From NCBI GenBank assembly GCA_963704565.1, contig OY969917.1, forward strand, positions 3,100,001 to 3,164,000: DNA of 64,000 nucleotides, in the 5' to 3' direction. Source of the stretch: Rhodoblastus sp963704565 (GTDB lineage: Bacteria > Pseudomonadota > Alphaproteobacteria > Rhizobiales > Beijerinckiaceae). The position numbers and the translations under genes are program-made. Shown here one piece after another: positions 26,363 through 35,963 of the stretch; positions within the stretch are counted from its first letter, which is position 1, and each line of letters opens with the position of its first letter. The notes below the pieces were generated by a model, which saw only the letters and a program-made list of their open reading frames with translations, made no database searches and was not told the DNA's origin.

Positions 26363-27655
26363 TCAGATCGCCTTCAGCGCCTGATCGAGATCGGCGAGAA
26401 TGTCGTCGATATGCTCCAGGCCGACCGAGAGCCGGACATAGCCGGGCGAAACGCCTGTGGCGAGCTGCGCCTCCTCGGCGAGCTGCGAATGGGTCGTCGA
26501 GGCCGGATGGATGGCGAGGCTGCGGGCGTCGCCGATATTGGCGACATGGTAGAACAGCTTGAGCGCGTCGATGAATTTCTTGCCCGCCGTCGCGCCGCCG
26601 GCGAGTTCGAAGCCGAGCAGCGCGCCATAGCCGCCCTTGAGGTATTTGTCGGCCCGCGCCCGGGTCTCGCCGCTCTGCTGCGAGGGATGGATGACCTTGA
26701 CGATCTCCGGCCTTTTCGCCAGCCAATGGACGACGGCGGTCGCGTTCTGGCAATGGCGCTCCATGCGCAACGGCAAGGTTTCCAGGCCCTGCAAGGTCAG
26801 GAAGGAATTGAAGGGCGACGGCGCGGCGCCGAGGTCGCGCAGCAAGGTGGTGCGGATCTTGATGATATAGGCGACCGGGCCGATCGGCTTCACGGCCTGG
26901 GTCCAGATGGCGCCATGATAGGACGGGTCGGGCGTGTTGAGCGCGGGCTGGCGCTCGGCGAATTTCTCCCAGTCGAAATTGCCGCCGTCGATGATCGCGC
27001 CGCCGATCGACGTCCCATGACCGCCAATGAATTTGGTGGTGGAATAGACCACCACCGCCGCGCCATGGTCGAGCGGCCGCGCCAGGATCGGCGCGGCGGT
27101 ATTGTCCATGATCAACGGCACGCCGATCTCGCGGCCGATCGCCGCCACTTCGGCGATGGGGAAGACCGCGAGCTTGGGATTGGGCAGGGTCTCGGCAAAA
27201 AAAGCGCGGGTGCGGGAATCGGTGGCGCGGCGAAAATTCTCGGGGTCCGACGGATCGACGAAGCGGACCTCGATCCCCTGATCCTTCAGCGTATTGGCGA
27301 AAAGGTTCCAGGTGCCGCCATAGAGATCGGTCGAGGAGACGATATTGTCGCCGACTCGCGCGAGATTCTGCACGGCGAAGGCCGAGGCCGCCTGACCGGA
27401 CGAGACGCAGAGCGCGGCGGCGCCGCCTTCGAGCGCGGCGAGGCGCTGTTCGAGAATGTCGGTGGTGGGATTGCCCAGCCTTGTGTAAATATTGCCCAGT
27501 TCCTTCAGCGCGAAGAGATTGGCGGCGTGCTCGGTGTCGCGGAACTGATAGCTGGTGGTCTGGTAGATCGGCGGCGCCACCGCGCCGGTGGCCGGATCGG
27601 CCCGCCAGCCGGCGTGAAGGACAATGGTCTCGGGCCTCTTGGTTTCGACGGCCAT
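26363..27655 (-). CDS. metY: O-acetylhomoserine aminocarboxypropyltransferase (sulfhydrylase)
   Basis: A PLP-dependent Cys/Met-metabolism enzyme that makes homocysteine from O-acetylhomoserine and sulfide. The ATG at 27655 with GAGGAAACGCC upstream gives 430 aa. Visible family features are APPIYQTTSYQF, YTRLGNPTTDILEQRLAALEGG, the cofactor-lysine region VVVYSTTKFIGGHGT, and the C-terminal SVGLEHIDDILADLDQAL. A sequence of this length, with the long insert around the SYHGAIW region, fits the MetY rather than the MetB/MetC class. It stands alone between mntH and the SPFH gene. The 5' leader has some secondary structure (see findings). Confidence 0.92.
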   Translation of the reverse strand: MAVETKRPETIVLHAGWRADPATGAVAPPIYQTTSYQFRDTEHAANLFALKELGNIYTRLGNPTTDILEQRLAALEGGAAALCVSSGQAASAFAVQNLARVGDNIVSSTDLYGGTWNLFANTLKDQGIEVRFVDPSDPENFRRATDSRTRAFFAETLPNPKLAVFPIAEVAAIGREIGVPLIMDNTAAPILARPLDHGAAVVVYSTTKFIGGHGTSIGGAIIDGGNFDWEKFAERQPALNTPDPSYHGAIWTQAVKPIGPVAYIIKIRTTLLRDLGAAPSPFNSFLTLQGLETLPLRMERHCQNATAVVHWLAKRPEIVKVIHPSQQSGETRARADKYLKGGYGALLGFELAGGATAGKKFIDALKLFYHVANIGDARSLAIHPASTTHSQLAEEAQLATGVSPGYVRLSVGLEHIDDILADLDQALKAI

Positions 27656-27783
27656 GGCGTTTCCTCGAATTTGTCGTTGGGCCGTTGCGGCCGGGGCCGA
27701 CAAGATTGCGACGCCAAGGGCCTGTCGGGCAAGATGCGAGCGAAATTAAATCGGGAGGCGCGCTTCGTCCTTTGGTCGGAAGC

Positions 27784-28692
27784 CTATTTGCCCAGTTCCG
27801 ACGCGCCGGCGATGGCCTGCATGATCTGTTCGGAAAAATTCTGCACCGCGCCCGGCGAATGGGAGACGAACAAAGTATTGGTCTTGCCCTGTTCGCCGAT
27901 CGATTTGAGCGTGTCGAAATATTGGGTCACCAGCACCAGCTGCATGACTTCCCTGGCGCTGGCGTCGCCGATCGACTTCTGGAAATCCTCGATCGAGCCG
28001 CGCAGGCCTTCGATGATCGCCTTGCGCTGATTGGCGATGCCCTGGCCCTGCAAGGCCTTGCTCTCGGCCTCGGCTTCCGCCCTCTTGACCACCAGGATTT
28101 TTTCCGCCTCGCCGCGCGCCGCCGCCGCGACCTGCTCGCGCTGGGCGGCGTTGATGTCGTTCATCGCCGATTTGACCTTGGGGTCGGGGATGATGTCGGT
28201 CACCAGCACATTGACGATCTCATAGCCGAAGGCCGCCATATCGACATCGAGCTCCTGCTTGACCGCCGCCGCTATGCTCGACTGGCTGGCGAAAACCTCG
28301 TCGAGCGACATGCCCGGCACGTGGCCGAGCACCACCTGTTCGACATAGGCCTGGATCTGCGCCCGAGGGTCGGACAGGCTGTAATAGGCCGCATAGGCTT
28401 TCTCCGGCCGCACGCGGGTCTGCACCGAAATCGGGATGGTGACGAAGACATTGTCCTTGGTCTTGGTCTCCATGGTCAGGGAAATCTGATCGACGCGCAG
28501 GCTCATCCGCCCATCGACCCGGTCGATGAAGGGAACTTTCCAGTTCAACCCCGCCTGGGCGACGCGGAGATAACGGTTGAAGCGGGTGATGACCGCGACC
28601 TGCGCGGTTTGCACCGTGAAAAAGCTGCCGATAATCGTCATCAGCAGCACGAAGACCGCGACGGCGACAAGAAAGGAGAAAAAAATCTGCAC
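27784..28692 (-). CDS. SPFH/Band 7 membrane protein (stomatin-like)
   Basis: A 302-aa stomatin/prohibitin-type scaffold: one N-terminal TM helix (about residues 5-27), then an SPFH domain (VAVITRFNRYLRVAQAGLNW to about 190), an Ala/Glu-rich coiled coil (about 185-235, AAARGEAEKILVVKRAEAEAES) and a C-terminal segment with VTQYFDTLKSIGE. It most resembles the QmcA/paraslipin branch. These oligomerise in the membrane and are linked to protease regulation or membrane microdomains. The usual NfeD partner gene is not adjacent; a small holin-like membrane protein gene lies upstream. Confidence 0.88.
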   Translation of the reverse strand: MQIFFSFLVAVAVFVLLMTIIGSFFTVQTAQVAVITRFNRYLRVAQAGLNWKVPFIDRVDGRMSLRVDQISLTMETKTKDNVFVTIPISVQTRVRPEKAYAAYYSLSDPRAQIQAYVEQVVLGHVPGMSLDEVFASQSSIAAAVKQELDVDMAAFGYEIVNVLVTDIIPDPKVKSAMNDINAAQREQVAAAARGEAEKILVVKRAEAEAESKALQGQGIANQRKAIIEGLRGSIEDFQKSIGDASAREVMQLVLVTQYFDTLKSIGEQGKTNTLFVSHSPGAVQNFSEQIMQAIAGASELGK

Positions 28693-28775
28693 GGCGCGAC
28701 CCCGACGTTTCCGGTGGAAAGATTGAACCGCCGAAGATTCTAAAGTCCAAAGTTTTCACGCGCGTTACACGGTGG

Positions 28776-28832
28776 GGCGCCGCCCGGCTTTTTTCGCCAC
28801 GCCTTGAACGATTTCATCATCCGGGCGGCGCC
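28776..28832. repeat. Long-spaced GC-rich inverted repeat
   Basis: Perfect 12-bp arms GGCGCCGCCCGG (28776-28787) and CCGGGCGGCGCC (28821-28832) separated by 33 bp, immediately after the stop of the minus-strand holin-like gene. It could be a stem-loop at the 3' end of that transcript; no U-tract follows. Confidence 0.7.
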
Positions 28833-29204
28833 TCAGCGCCGCACGACCATGACCTCGTAGCCGCCCGGCCCGATCGACCAGGACACCACCCAGCTCACCA
28901 CACTGACCACCAGCGAAGCCAGGATCGCCGCGCCGAGGCCCTCGACGAAGAATCCGTTGAGCAGATGAGCGACCAGCTCGATCATCAGGCCGTTGACCAC
29001 CAGAAGGAACAGCCCGAGCGTCAGCACGGTGATCGGCAGGGTCAAGATGACCAGGACCGGCCGCACGATGGCGTTGGCGATCCCAAGCAGCACCGCCGCG
29101 ACGAGCAATGTCTCGGTCGAATTGAACCCGACGCCGGGAACGATGCGCGAAGCCACCCAAAGTCCGAGCGCGACTATGGCGGCGCGAAGCAGAAATCCGA
29201 TCAT
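28833..29204 (-). CDS. Phage holin family (holin superfamily IV-like) membrane protein
   Basis: A 123-aa protein with four TM helices, matching the family named mycobacterial four-TM phage holin (PF04020 type): IGFLLRAAIVALGLWVASRI, then the conserved LLGIANAIVRPVL, TLPITVLTLGLFLLVVNGLM and a final helix. Despite the name, these proteins are chromosomal in many bacteria and have no proven lytic role. No phage genes are nearby. It lies 86 bp downstream of leuA and may share its transcript. Confidence 0.85.
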   Translation of the reverse strand: MIGFLLRAAIVALGLWVASRIVPGVGFNSTETLLVAAVLLGIANAIVRPVLVILTLPITVLTLGLFLLVVNGLMIELVAHLLNGFFVEGLGAAILASLVVSVVSWVVSWSIGPGGYEVMVVRR

Positions 29205-29290
29205 GAAAGCCTCCGGTCGCCCTTAAGATAGCGCGCCAGCGCGCAAAGAAAAGCGCCGCCGGCGATTTTTCGCGGGCGGCGCCGGTTGCT

Positions 29291-30856
<1,566 letters not shown>

Positions 30857-30959
30857 GGCATGGTCCTGATGATGGGCGCCCTGGCGCTTCCGCATCGTCC
30901 TGATCAACTCGGCTGAAGGACATGCGGGGCCGGGGCCGGAAAAGGCTGCGGCTCGAATT

Positions 30960-30999
30960 CCCCTGAGCGCCCAGGCATGGCCCGGCCGGCCCTCAGGGG
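30960..30999 (-). promoter_or_regulatory. Stem-loop of the probable leuA attenuator
   Basis: On the minus strand, CCCCTGAG (30999-30992) and CTCAGGGG (30967-30960) form a perfect 8-bp stem with a 24-nt GC-rich loop. The 5' arm contains the leader peptide stop codon (TGA, 30995-30993). The loop segment GGGCCGG could instead pair with CCGGCCC further downstream, giving two exclusive structures. I cannot identify a clear U-run terminator by eye. Confidence 0.6.
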
Positions 31000-31085
31000 T
31001 CGATAAGGAGAAGGAGCGTCCGGCCGACAGCGAGCGCGCGCGCCGACGCCGCCGGGCGCAAAAGGCCGGCTTTCGTCGTCAGCAT
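30993..31085 (-). CDS. leuA leader peptide (LeuL-type)
   Basis: A 30-codon frame that starts with ATG at 31085, ends 136 bp before leuA and is too short for routine gene finders. It encodes eight leucines in 30 residues, with four in a row near the end (CTC CTT CTC CTT, giving TLLLLIDP-stop). The stop lies in the 5' arm of a strong stem-loop. This is the arrangement of a leucine attenuation leader: stalling at the Leu codons would change folding downstream. There is no strong ribosome binding site (CTGACCAG precedes the ATG), the weakest point of the call. Confidence 0.72.
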   Translation of the reverse strand: MLTTKAGLLRPAASARALAVGRTLLLLIDP

Positions 31086-31255
31086 CTGGTCAGCGTTAAA
31101 GGACACGGGCGGCTCGATCGAGGGGGCGAATTTTGACGCCATGAATATTCATAGCGGATTTTCGTCGCTTCTGGCAAGAGCTTCGCGCCTTTGGCCGGCT
31201 TGCGCCCTCGCCTTTGGTGACGCATCTTTCTGCAAAGAAGCTGGGAGCCCGCGCC

Positions 31256-31867
31256 ATGCGCGTATTGATCGTCGATGACCATCCGGTGGTCGTCTCCGGC
31301 TGCAAGGCGCTGCTGGCGGCCGAGCCGGACATAGAAGTCTTCGACGCCCATGACGCCGAATCCGGCCTTGCCGCTTATGGCGCCAAGGCCCCCGACGTGG
31401 CGGTCATCGACATCAATCTGCCCGGCGTCTCGGGTTTCGAACTCGCCGCAAGGGTGCTGGCGCGGGATCCGGCGGCGCGCATCGTCATTTTCAGCATGAA
31501 CGACGATCCGGCCTTCGCCGCCCGCGCCATTTCGGTGGGCGCCAAGGGCTATATCGCCAAGAACGACGATCCGGCGCTCTTCGCCTCGGCCCTGCGGCAG
31601 GTGTTCGAGGGCGGAACCTGGCTGCCCGCCGCGATGGCGCGGAAAATGGCCTTCGCCCGGTTCGACGCCAAACTGGCGCAGCTTTCCCAGCGCGAGCTGG
31701 AGATCGTCCGCCTGCTGGCGGCGGGCGAGACCATGGGCGCGATCGCCGTCAAGCTCGGCGTCTCCTACAAGACCATCGCCAATAATTGCACCGTCCTGAA
31801 AAGCAAGCTCGGCGCGCGCACCTCGATGGATCTCATGCGCGCGGCGCTTGAAGCGTTGAAACCCTGA
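31256..31867 (+). CDS. LuxR-type (NarL family) response regulator
   Basis: A 203-aa two-component response regulator. The receiver domain (1-120) has the acidic pocket VDDHP, phospho-acceptor Asp in VAVIDINLPGVSG and a lysine in VGAKGYIAK. The output domain is a LuxR helix-turn-helix (about 140-200, SQRELEIVRLLAAGETMGAIAVKLGVS, here split across two helices). The ATG at 31256 has GGGAG upstream. No histidine kinase is adjacent, so it is an orphan in this window. It is divergent from leuA. Confidence 0.92.
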   Translation: MRVLIVDDHPVVVSGCKALLAAEPDIEVFDAHDAESGLAAYGAKAPDVAVIDINLPGVSGFELAARVLARDPAARIVIFSMNDDPAFAARAISVGAKGYIAKNDDPALFASALRQVFEGGTWLPAAMARKMAFARFDAKLAQLSQRELEIVRLLAAGETMGAIAVKLGVSYKTIANNCTVLKSKLGARTSMDLMRAALEALKP

Positions 31868-31970
31868 ACCGCCGCCGGACGGGCCAAATCCATAAGACGG
31901 GTTTCGCAAAGGCCGCCGATAGGCTATTCGCCCTTGCGCGACGAGGAGTCAGCCTGTCGAGGAACGGATT

Positions 31971-33017
31971 TTGGACGAGATCGAAGTCATCATTCCCAAT
32001 CTCAGCTATCGCTATTCGGGCGGAACGGCGGTCAACCGCACCATCGCGCCGCTGATCGCCAAAAAACGCGACGCGGTCTGGTTCGGCCCCGACGCGCCGG
32101 AGGGAATCGCGCGGCTGTCGATCTTGAGCCTTCTGGCCCTGCGCTTCCGCGCGCCCAGGCGCCACAAGGTCCGCATCTGGCACGCCCGCCGCAATATCGA
32201 AATGATGGTCGGCCTGCTGCTCAAATGGCTGGGCTGGCGCTTCGCCTTGATTTTCAATTCCGCCGGCCAGCGCCGCCACACCGCCTTCACCCGTTTCCTG
32301 ATCGCGCGGATGGACGAAATCATCGCCACCAGCGAAATCTCCGCTTCCTTTCTGGAGCGCGAGGCGACGGTGATCCATCACGGCATCGACCTTGAAACCT
32401 ACAAGCCGCCGCAGGATCGAGCGGCGGCCTTCGCCGCGACCGGGCTGCCGGGCAAATATGGGATCGGGGTATTCGGCCGGGTGCGCCAGCAGAAGGGCAT
32501 CGACCTTTTCGTCGCCGCCATGCTGCGGCTCCTGCCCAGATATCCCGATTTCACCGCCGTCATCGTCGGCCTGATCACCCCGGACAACGCAACTTTCGTC
32601 AACCGGCTCAAGAGCGAAATCACCGCCGCCGGCCTCTCGGACCGGATTCGTTTTCTGGGCGAATTGCCGATCGAGGAAGTGCCGCTGTGGTATCGGCGCA
32701 TTTCGATCTATGTCTTCGCCTCGCGCGTCGAGGGCTTCGGCCTGACCATGCTGGAGGCGATGGCGGCGGGCAACGCCGTGGTGGCGAGCCGCGCCGGCGC
32801 GGCGGAACTGGTGATCGAGGACGGCGCGACCGGCGTCCTGGCGGCGACCGGCGATGTCGAGGAGCTTGCCGCCGCGATCGAGCCGCTGATGCGCGCGCCC
32901 GAAAAAATCGACGCCATCGGCGAAAAAGCGCGGGCGCGGGTGATGGACGCCTTCAACCGCGACCGCGAAGTCGAGGAAATCATAGGCGTCTATGAAAAGA
33001 TCTGGCGGGATTCATAA
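31971..33017 (+). CDS. lpcC: LPS core mannosyltransferase, LpcC-like (GT4)
   Basis: A 348-aa GT-B glycosyltransferase of family GT4. It starts with TTG at 31971. The N-terminal half has DEIEVIIPNLSYRYSGGT and the distinctive RIWHARRNIEMM plus NSAGQRRHTAFTRFLI, patterns I associate with rhizobial LpcC, which adds mannose to the Kdo of the LPS core. The C-terminal half has the nucleotide-sugar motif FGRVRQQKGIDLF and the EX7E-like SRVEGFGLTMLEAMA. Substrate specificity is inferred from that resemblance. It acts at the cytoplasmic face of the inner membrane. Confidence 0.82.
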   Translation: MDEIEVIIPNLSYRYSGGTAVNRTIAPLIAKKRDAVWFGPDAPEGIARLSILSLLALRFRAPRRHKVRIWHARRNIEMMVGLLLKWLGWRFALIFNSAGQRRHTAFTRFLIARMDEIIATSEISASFLEREATVIHHGIDLETYKPPQDRAAAFAATGLPGKYGIGVFGRVRQQKGIDLFVAAMLRLLPRYPDFTAVIVGLITPDNATFVNRLKSEITAAGLSDRIRFLGELPIEEVPLWYRRISIYVFASRVEGFGLTMLEAMAAGNAVVASRAGAAELVIEDGATGVLAATGDVEELAAAIEPLMRAPEKIDAIGEKARARVMDAFNRDREVEEIIGVYEKIWRDS

Positions 33018-33060
33018 TCCACTGGGGAGAAAATCCGCGCGACCAGGGACGGCGCCAACT

Positions 33061-33157
33061 CCCTCCCCCTTGTGGGGAGGGCTGGGGTGGGGGTGAAAAA
33101 TCCGTACGTTTCAGTATGTTGCCTCCCCCACCCTGACCCTCCCCACGAGGGGGAGGG
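33061..33157. repeat. Large palindromic intergenic repeat (two inverted copies)
   Basis: A left unit at 33061-33093 (CCCTCCCCCTTGTGGGGAGG and a GGGTGGGGG tail) and a right unit at 33122-33157 are inverted copies with a few mismatches, separated by a short AT-richer spacer. A related half unit occurs at 56861-56896. It lies between convergent genes and probably acts as a transcript end. Confidence 0.85.
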
Positions 33158-33163
33158 AAACTT

Positions 33164-33811
33164 TCAGGCGTAGGGCTGTTCCGGCGTCTTGCCGAACAGG
33201 CGTTTGACCGTCGCCGAAAGATGGTGGCGCAGCATGGCGACGCGGCGGTCGCCTTCGGAGGTCACCCAGTTGAACTGGATCACCCGGCGCTCGCCGTCGA
33301 AGGGCTTGTGGCCGTGCCAGGAATTGTCGGAGCGCTTGAAGGCCAGCAAGGCGCCGGCGGCGGGCGGAACCTCCATGATCGGATCGTCGAGGCTGGCGTC
33401 GGATTTCAGCAGCCGCAGCCGCCCGCCCGAATGTTCCCATTCCGGGTTCATATAGATCAGCAGCGTCAGGATCTTGCTCTTGGTGTCGGTGTGGATGCGC
33501 CCGTCCTTGGGGCTGCACCGACCGCGCACGGTGATGGTGTGCGGCCGCCCGGTCAGATCGACATTGAATTTTTCGGCGAAGGCGGCGCGAAACTCCTCGC
33601 TCGCCATCTCGTCGAGCAGATTCTGGAAGGCCGGGCCGAAGGACAGATGCGCGACCGGGAAGCTGCCGCTCTCGCCGATCTTCGGGTAATCGCGGTTGAT
33701 CGCGGCGCAGGCTTCAGGATTCAGGAAATTGGGAACCGTGAGATATTCGAACGGTTCGCGGGTCAGGGGCGTCGCCCGGAAGGCGTCCAGATTCATCGTG
33801 CGCAAGGTCAT
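33164..33811 (-). CDS. 2OG-Fe(II) oxygenase family protein
   Basis: A 215-aa non-heme iron dioxygenase-like protein. The ATG at 33811 is preferred because GGAG lies nine bases upstream; a GTG at 33835 lacks such a site. The double-stranded beta-helix core shows HxD in GRIHTDTKSKILTLLIYMNP (split at the HTD), then SGGRLRLL, and the distal His in NSWHGHKPFDGERRVIQFNW with the 2OG-binding Arg. Substrate unknown; similar proteins in other genomes are linked to cell-surface polysaccharide loci, and an LPS glycosyltransferase lies convergently beside it. The hyf operon ends 120 bp upstream. Confidence 0.83.
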   Translation of the reverse strand: MTLRTMNLDAFRATPLTREPFEYLTVPNFLNPEACAAINRDYPKIGESGSFPVAHLSFGPAFQNLLDEMASEEFRAAFAEKFNVDLTGRPHTITVRGRCSPKDGRIHTDTKSKILTLLIYMNPEWEHSGGRLRLLKSDASLDDPIMEVPPAAGALLAFKRSDNSWHGHKPFDGERRVIQFNWVTSEGDRRVAMLRHHLSATVKRLFGKTPEQPYA

Positions 33812-33931
33812 GGGAAACAGCTCCGTTTGCGCCACGGCGCAAGGCCGCGAAGACCGGGTTATAGCGCGGGCGGGGAGGCTGTCAAAATCAAGGGGTGGCC
33901 GGATAGAAAGCCGGCCAGCGGCGCGAAAGCG

Positions 33932-34465
33932 TCATTGGCCGGGCGACGGCCCGCCGCGCCCGCGTGCGAGAGCGAGCAGGCCCTTGAGGAACTGCGTCGG
34001 CGTCGGCGGGCAGCCGGGGATGTGCAAAGCGACGGGAACGACCTCGCCGACGCCGCCGACGATGGCCGCGCCACCTGCGAAAACCCCGCCGTTCAGGGCG
34101 CAATCGCCCGCCGCCACCACCCATTTGGGCGCCGGCGTCGCGTCATAGGTCCGCTGCAGCGCCTCGCGCATGTTGCACGTCACCGGCCCGGTGACCAGCA
34201 GCACGTCGGCATGGCGCGGCGAAGCGACGAATTTCAGCCCGAAACGCTCCAGGTCGTAAAAGGGATTGCTGAGGGCGTGGATTTCCAGCTCGCAGCCATT
34301 GCACGATCCCGCGTCCACCATGCGGATCGACAGGCTGCCGCCGAACAAGGCGCCGATATGCGCCTTCAGCTCCAGCCCAAGCGCGCGCAATTCGGGATCG
34401 TCGTCCGCCGGCGCCGGCTCGGTCAGCGGCGCTTTCCACAGGGTCTCGAACAGAATCCGCCGCAT
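33932..34465 (-). CDS. hyfI: Hydrogenase-4-like small subunit (HyfI/NuoB-type)
   Basis: A 177-aa electron-transfer subunit homologous to HycG/HyfI and NuoB. It keeps four cysteines placed for one [4Fe-4S] cluster: Cys55 and Cys58 in AGSCNGCELE, Cys122 in AAGDCALNGG and Cys152 in IPGCPPTPTQF. It is the last gene of the hyfBCEFGI operon, nine bases after hyfG. With the cluster intact, electron transfer to or from the membrane-bound large subunit remains possible even though that subunit lacks a Ni-Fe site. Confidence 0.9.
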   Translation of the reverse strand: MRRILFETLWKAPLTEPAPADDDPELRALGLELKAHIGALFGGSLSIRMVDAGSCNGCELEIHALSNPFYDLERFGLKFVASPRHADVLLVTGPVTCNMREALQRTYDATPAPKWVVAAGDCALNGGVFAGGAAIVGGVGEVVPVALHIPGCPPTPTQFLKGLLALARGRGGPSPGQ

Positions 34466-34474
34466 CGGCGCGCC

Positions 34475-35950
34475 TCAGAGGTCGTGCCCCGAATAGGAGC
34501 AGTTGAAGGATTTGTTGCAGAGCGGGAAATCGGCGACGATATTGCCCTCGATCGCGGCTTCCAGCAGCGGCCATTGCAGCCAGGACGGGTCGCGCAAATG
34601 GCAGCGTCGCACCGAACCGCCGTCGAGGCGGACCCAGGCGAGAATGTCGCCGCGAAAGCCCTCGACAATCGCCAAACCTTCGCCCGAGCCTTCGTTTGCC
34701 GTCACCCGGACATCCCCGTTCGGCAGGCGCATGAGAATCTGCTCGATCAGGCCGAGGCTCTGCTCGACTTCCTTGATTCTGACCCAGATTCGCGCATTGA
34801 CGTCGCCGTCCTCCAGGACCGGCGTGGTGAAAGCCAGCCGGTCGTAGGGCGTGTAGGGCAGATCGCGGCGCGCGTCGAAGTCCCGCCCCGAGGCGCGGCC
34901 GATAAAGCCGCCGCAACCGAATTGTCGCGCCAAGGCCGGATCGAGCCGGCCCGTGGTCACCGTCCGGTCCTGAAGCGACGCGGTGTTGTCGTAAAGCTCG
35001 ACCAGTCGGGGAAACTTCCTTTTGATGGCGACGACAAGCGCGCGCAGGATATGCGCCGATCCGGCGGGGAGATCGGCGGCGACCCCGCCGGGCAGAATCG
35101 CGTCCATCATCAGGCGATGGCCGAAACAGGCGGCGCAGGCGCGCAGAACCTTTTCGCGCAAGACAGAACAATGGGCCAGCATGAGGGCGAAAGCGGCGTC
35201 GTTGCAGATCGCGCCGATGTCGCCGAGATGATTGGCGATCCGCTCCAATTCCGCCATCAGGGCGCGCAGCCAGACCGCCCGTTCGGGGATTTCGACCCCC
35301 AGCGCGGCCTCGACGGCGCGGGCGAAGGCGAGCGAATAAGCGACCGTGCTGTCGCCCGAAACCCGCGCCGCCAGCTTTTGCGCCCGGGCGAGCGGCGCCC
35401 CGGCCATCAGGGCCTCGACGCCCTTGTGGACATAGCCGAGCCGCTCCTCCAGCCGCACGATCGTCTCGCCATTGGCGGTGAAGCGGAAATGGCCCGGCTC
35501 GATGATCCCGGCATGGACCGGGCCGACCGGAATCTGATGCAGGCCCTCGCCGACGCTTGGCAGAAAGGAATAGGGTTCGCCGGCGCGGGCCGGGCTGTCG
35601 GGCCAGCGCCCGTGGTCGAGCCAGGGCCGCTCATCCGGCGCGCCGAGAGGCCGGCAGCCGAAAAGGTCGCGGATCGCGCGCTCGAATCGCGCGGCGGGCG
35701 GATGAAGCGCGGCGACCGAGGGAAAGCCGCCCTCCGCGCAGGCAAGGCTGGCGACGGCGACGCCCGACGCGCCGCCGAGCAAGGCCATATGCACGAATCC
35801 GGCGTCGCCCCACAGGCCGAGCAAAGTCCGTTCGCCGGCCGCGAGACTTTCCGCCAGCGCCCGCCACATTCGCGCATCGACGATGCGCCGGGGCCAGGGC
35901 TCTTGGCCCGGAACCGGCGGCAGCGCTTCGAAAGCATCGGTCATGGCCAT
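34475..35950 (-). CDS. hyfG: Hydrogenase-4-like large subunit lacking Ni-Fe ligands (HyfG/Ehr type)
   Basis: A 491-aa fusion of a NuoC-like N-terminal part (about 1-130) and a NuoD/HycE-like large subunit. In HycE the first ligand motif is RVCGICGFAH; here the aligned segment is RVSGDSTVAY, so both Cys are Ser (198, 201) and the His is Tyr (205). The second motif, DPCxSC in HycE, reads FNCSYSGHDL: Cys484 remains and the other is Ser487. The protein ends four residues later, without the tail that is normally cleaved during maturation. Three of four ligands are missing, so hydrogenase activity is very unlikely. It fits the energy-converting hydrogenase-related (Ehr) group. Two ATGs (35950, 35944) are possible starts. 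Confidence 0.88.
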   Translation of the reverse strand: MAMTDAFEALPPVPGQEPWPRRIVDARMWRALAESLAAGERTLLGLWGDAGFVHMALLGGASGVAVASLACAEGGFPSVAALHPPAARFERAIRDLFGCRPLGAPDERPWLDHGRWPDSPARAGEPYSFLPSVGEGLHQIPVGPVHAGIIEPGHFRFTANGETIVRLEERLGYVHKGVEALMAGAPLARAQKLAARVSGDSTVAYSLAFARAVEAALGVEIPERAVWLRALMAELERIANHLGDIGAICNDAAFALMLAHCSVLREKVLRACAACFGHRLMMDAILPGGVAADLPAGSAHILRALVVAIKRKFPRLVELYDNTASLQDRTVTTGRLDPALARQFGCGGFIGRASGRDFDARRDLPYTPYDRLAFTTPVLEDGDVNARIWVRIKEVEQSLGLIEQILMRLPNGDVRVTANEGSGEGLAIVEGFRGDILAWVRLDGGSVRRCHLRDPSWLQWPLLEAAIEGNIVADFPLCNKSFNCSYSGHDL

Positions 35951-35963
35951 CGGACTTCCCCGA

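Noticed and set aside
27656..27783. Confident SAM-II riboswitch upstream of metY
   Set aside because: Only the first conserved block is recognisable; the GCTAAA block is missing, so I report it as a weak lead rather than a feature.
28833..29204. Holin as evidence of a prophage
   Set aside because: This holin-named family is chromosomal in many bacteria, and no other phage gene is nearby.
34475..35950. HyfG as an active formate hydrogenlyase or energy-conserving hydrogenase
   Set aside because: Three of four Ni-Fe ligand cysteines and the conserved His are replaced, and no formate dehydrogenase gene is present.
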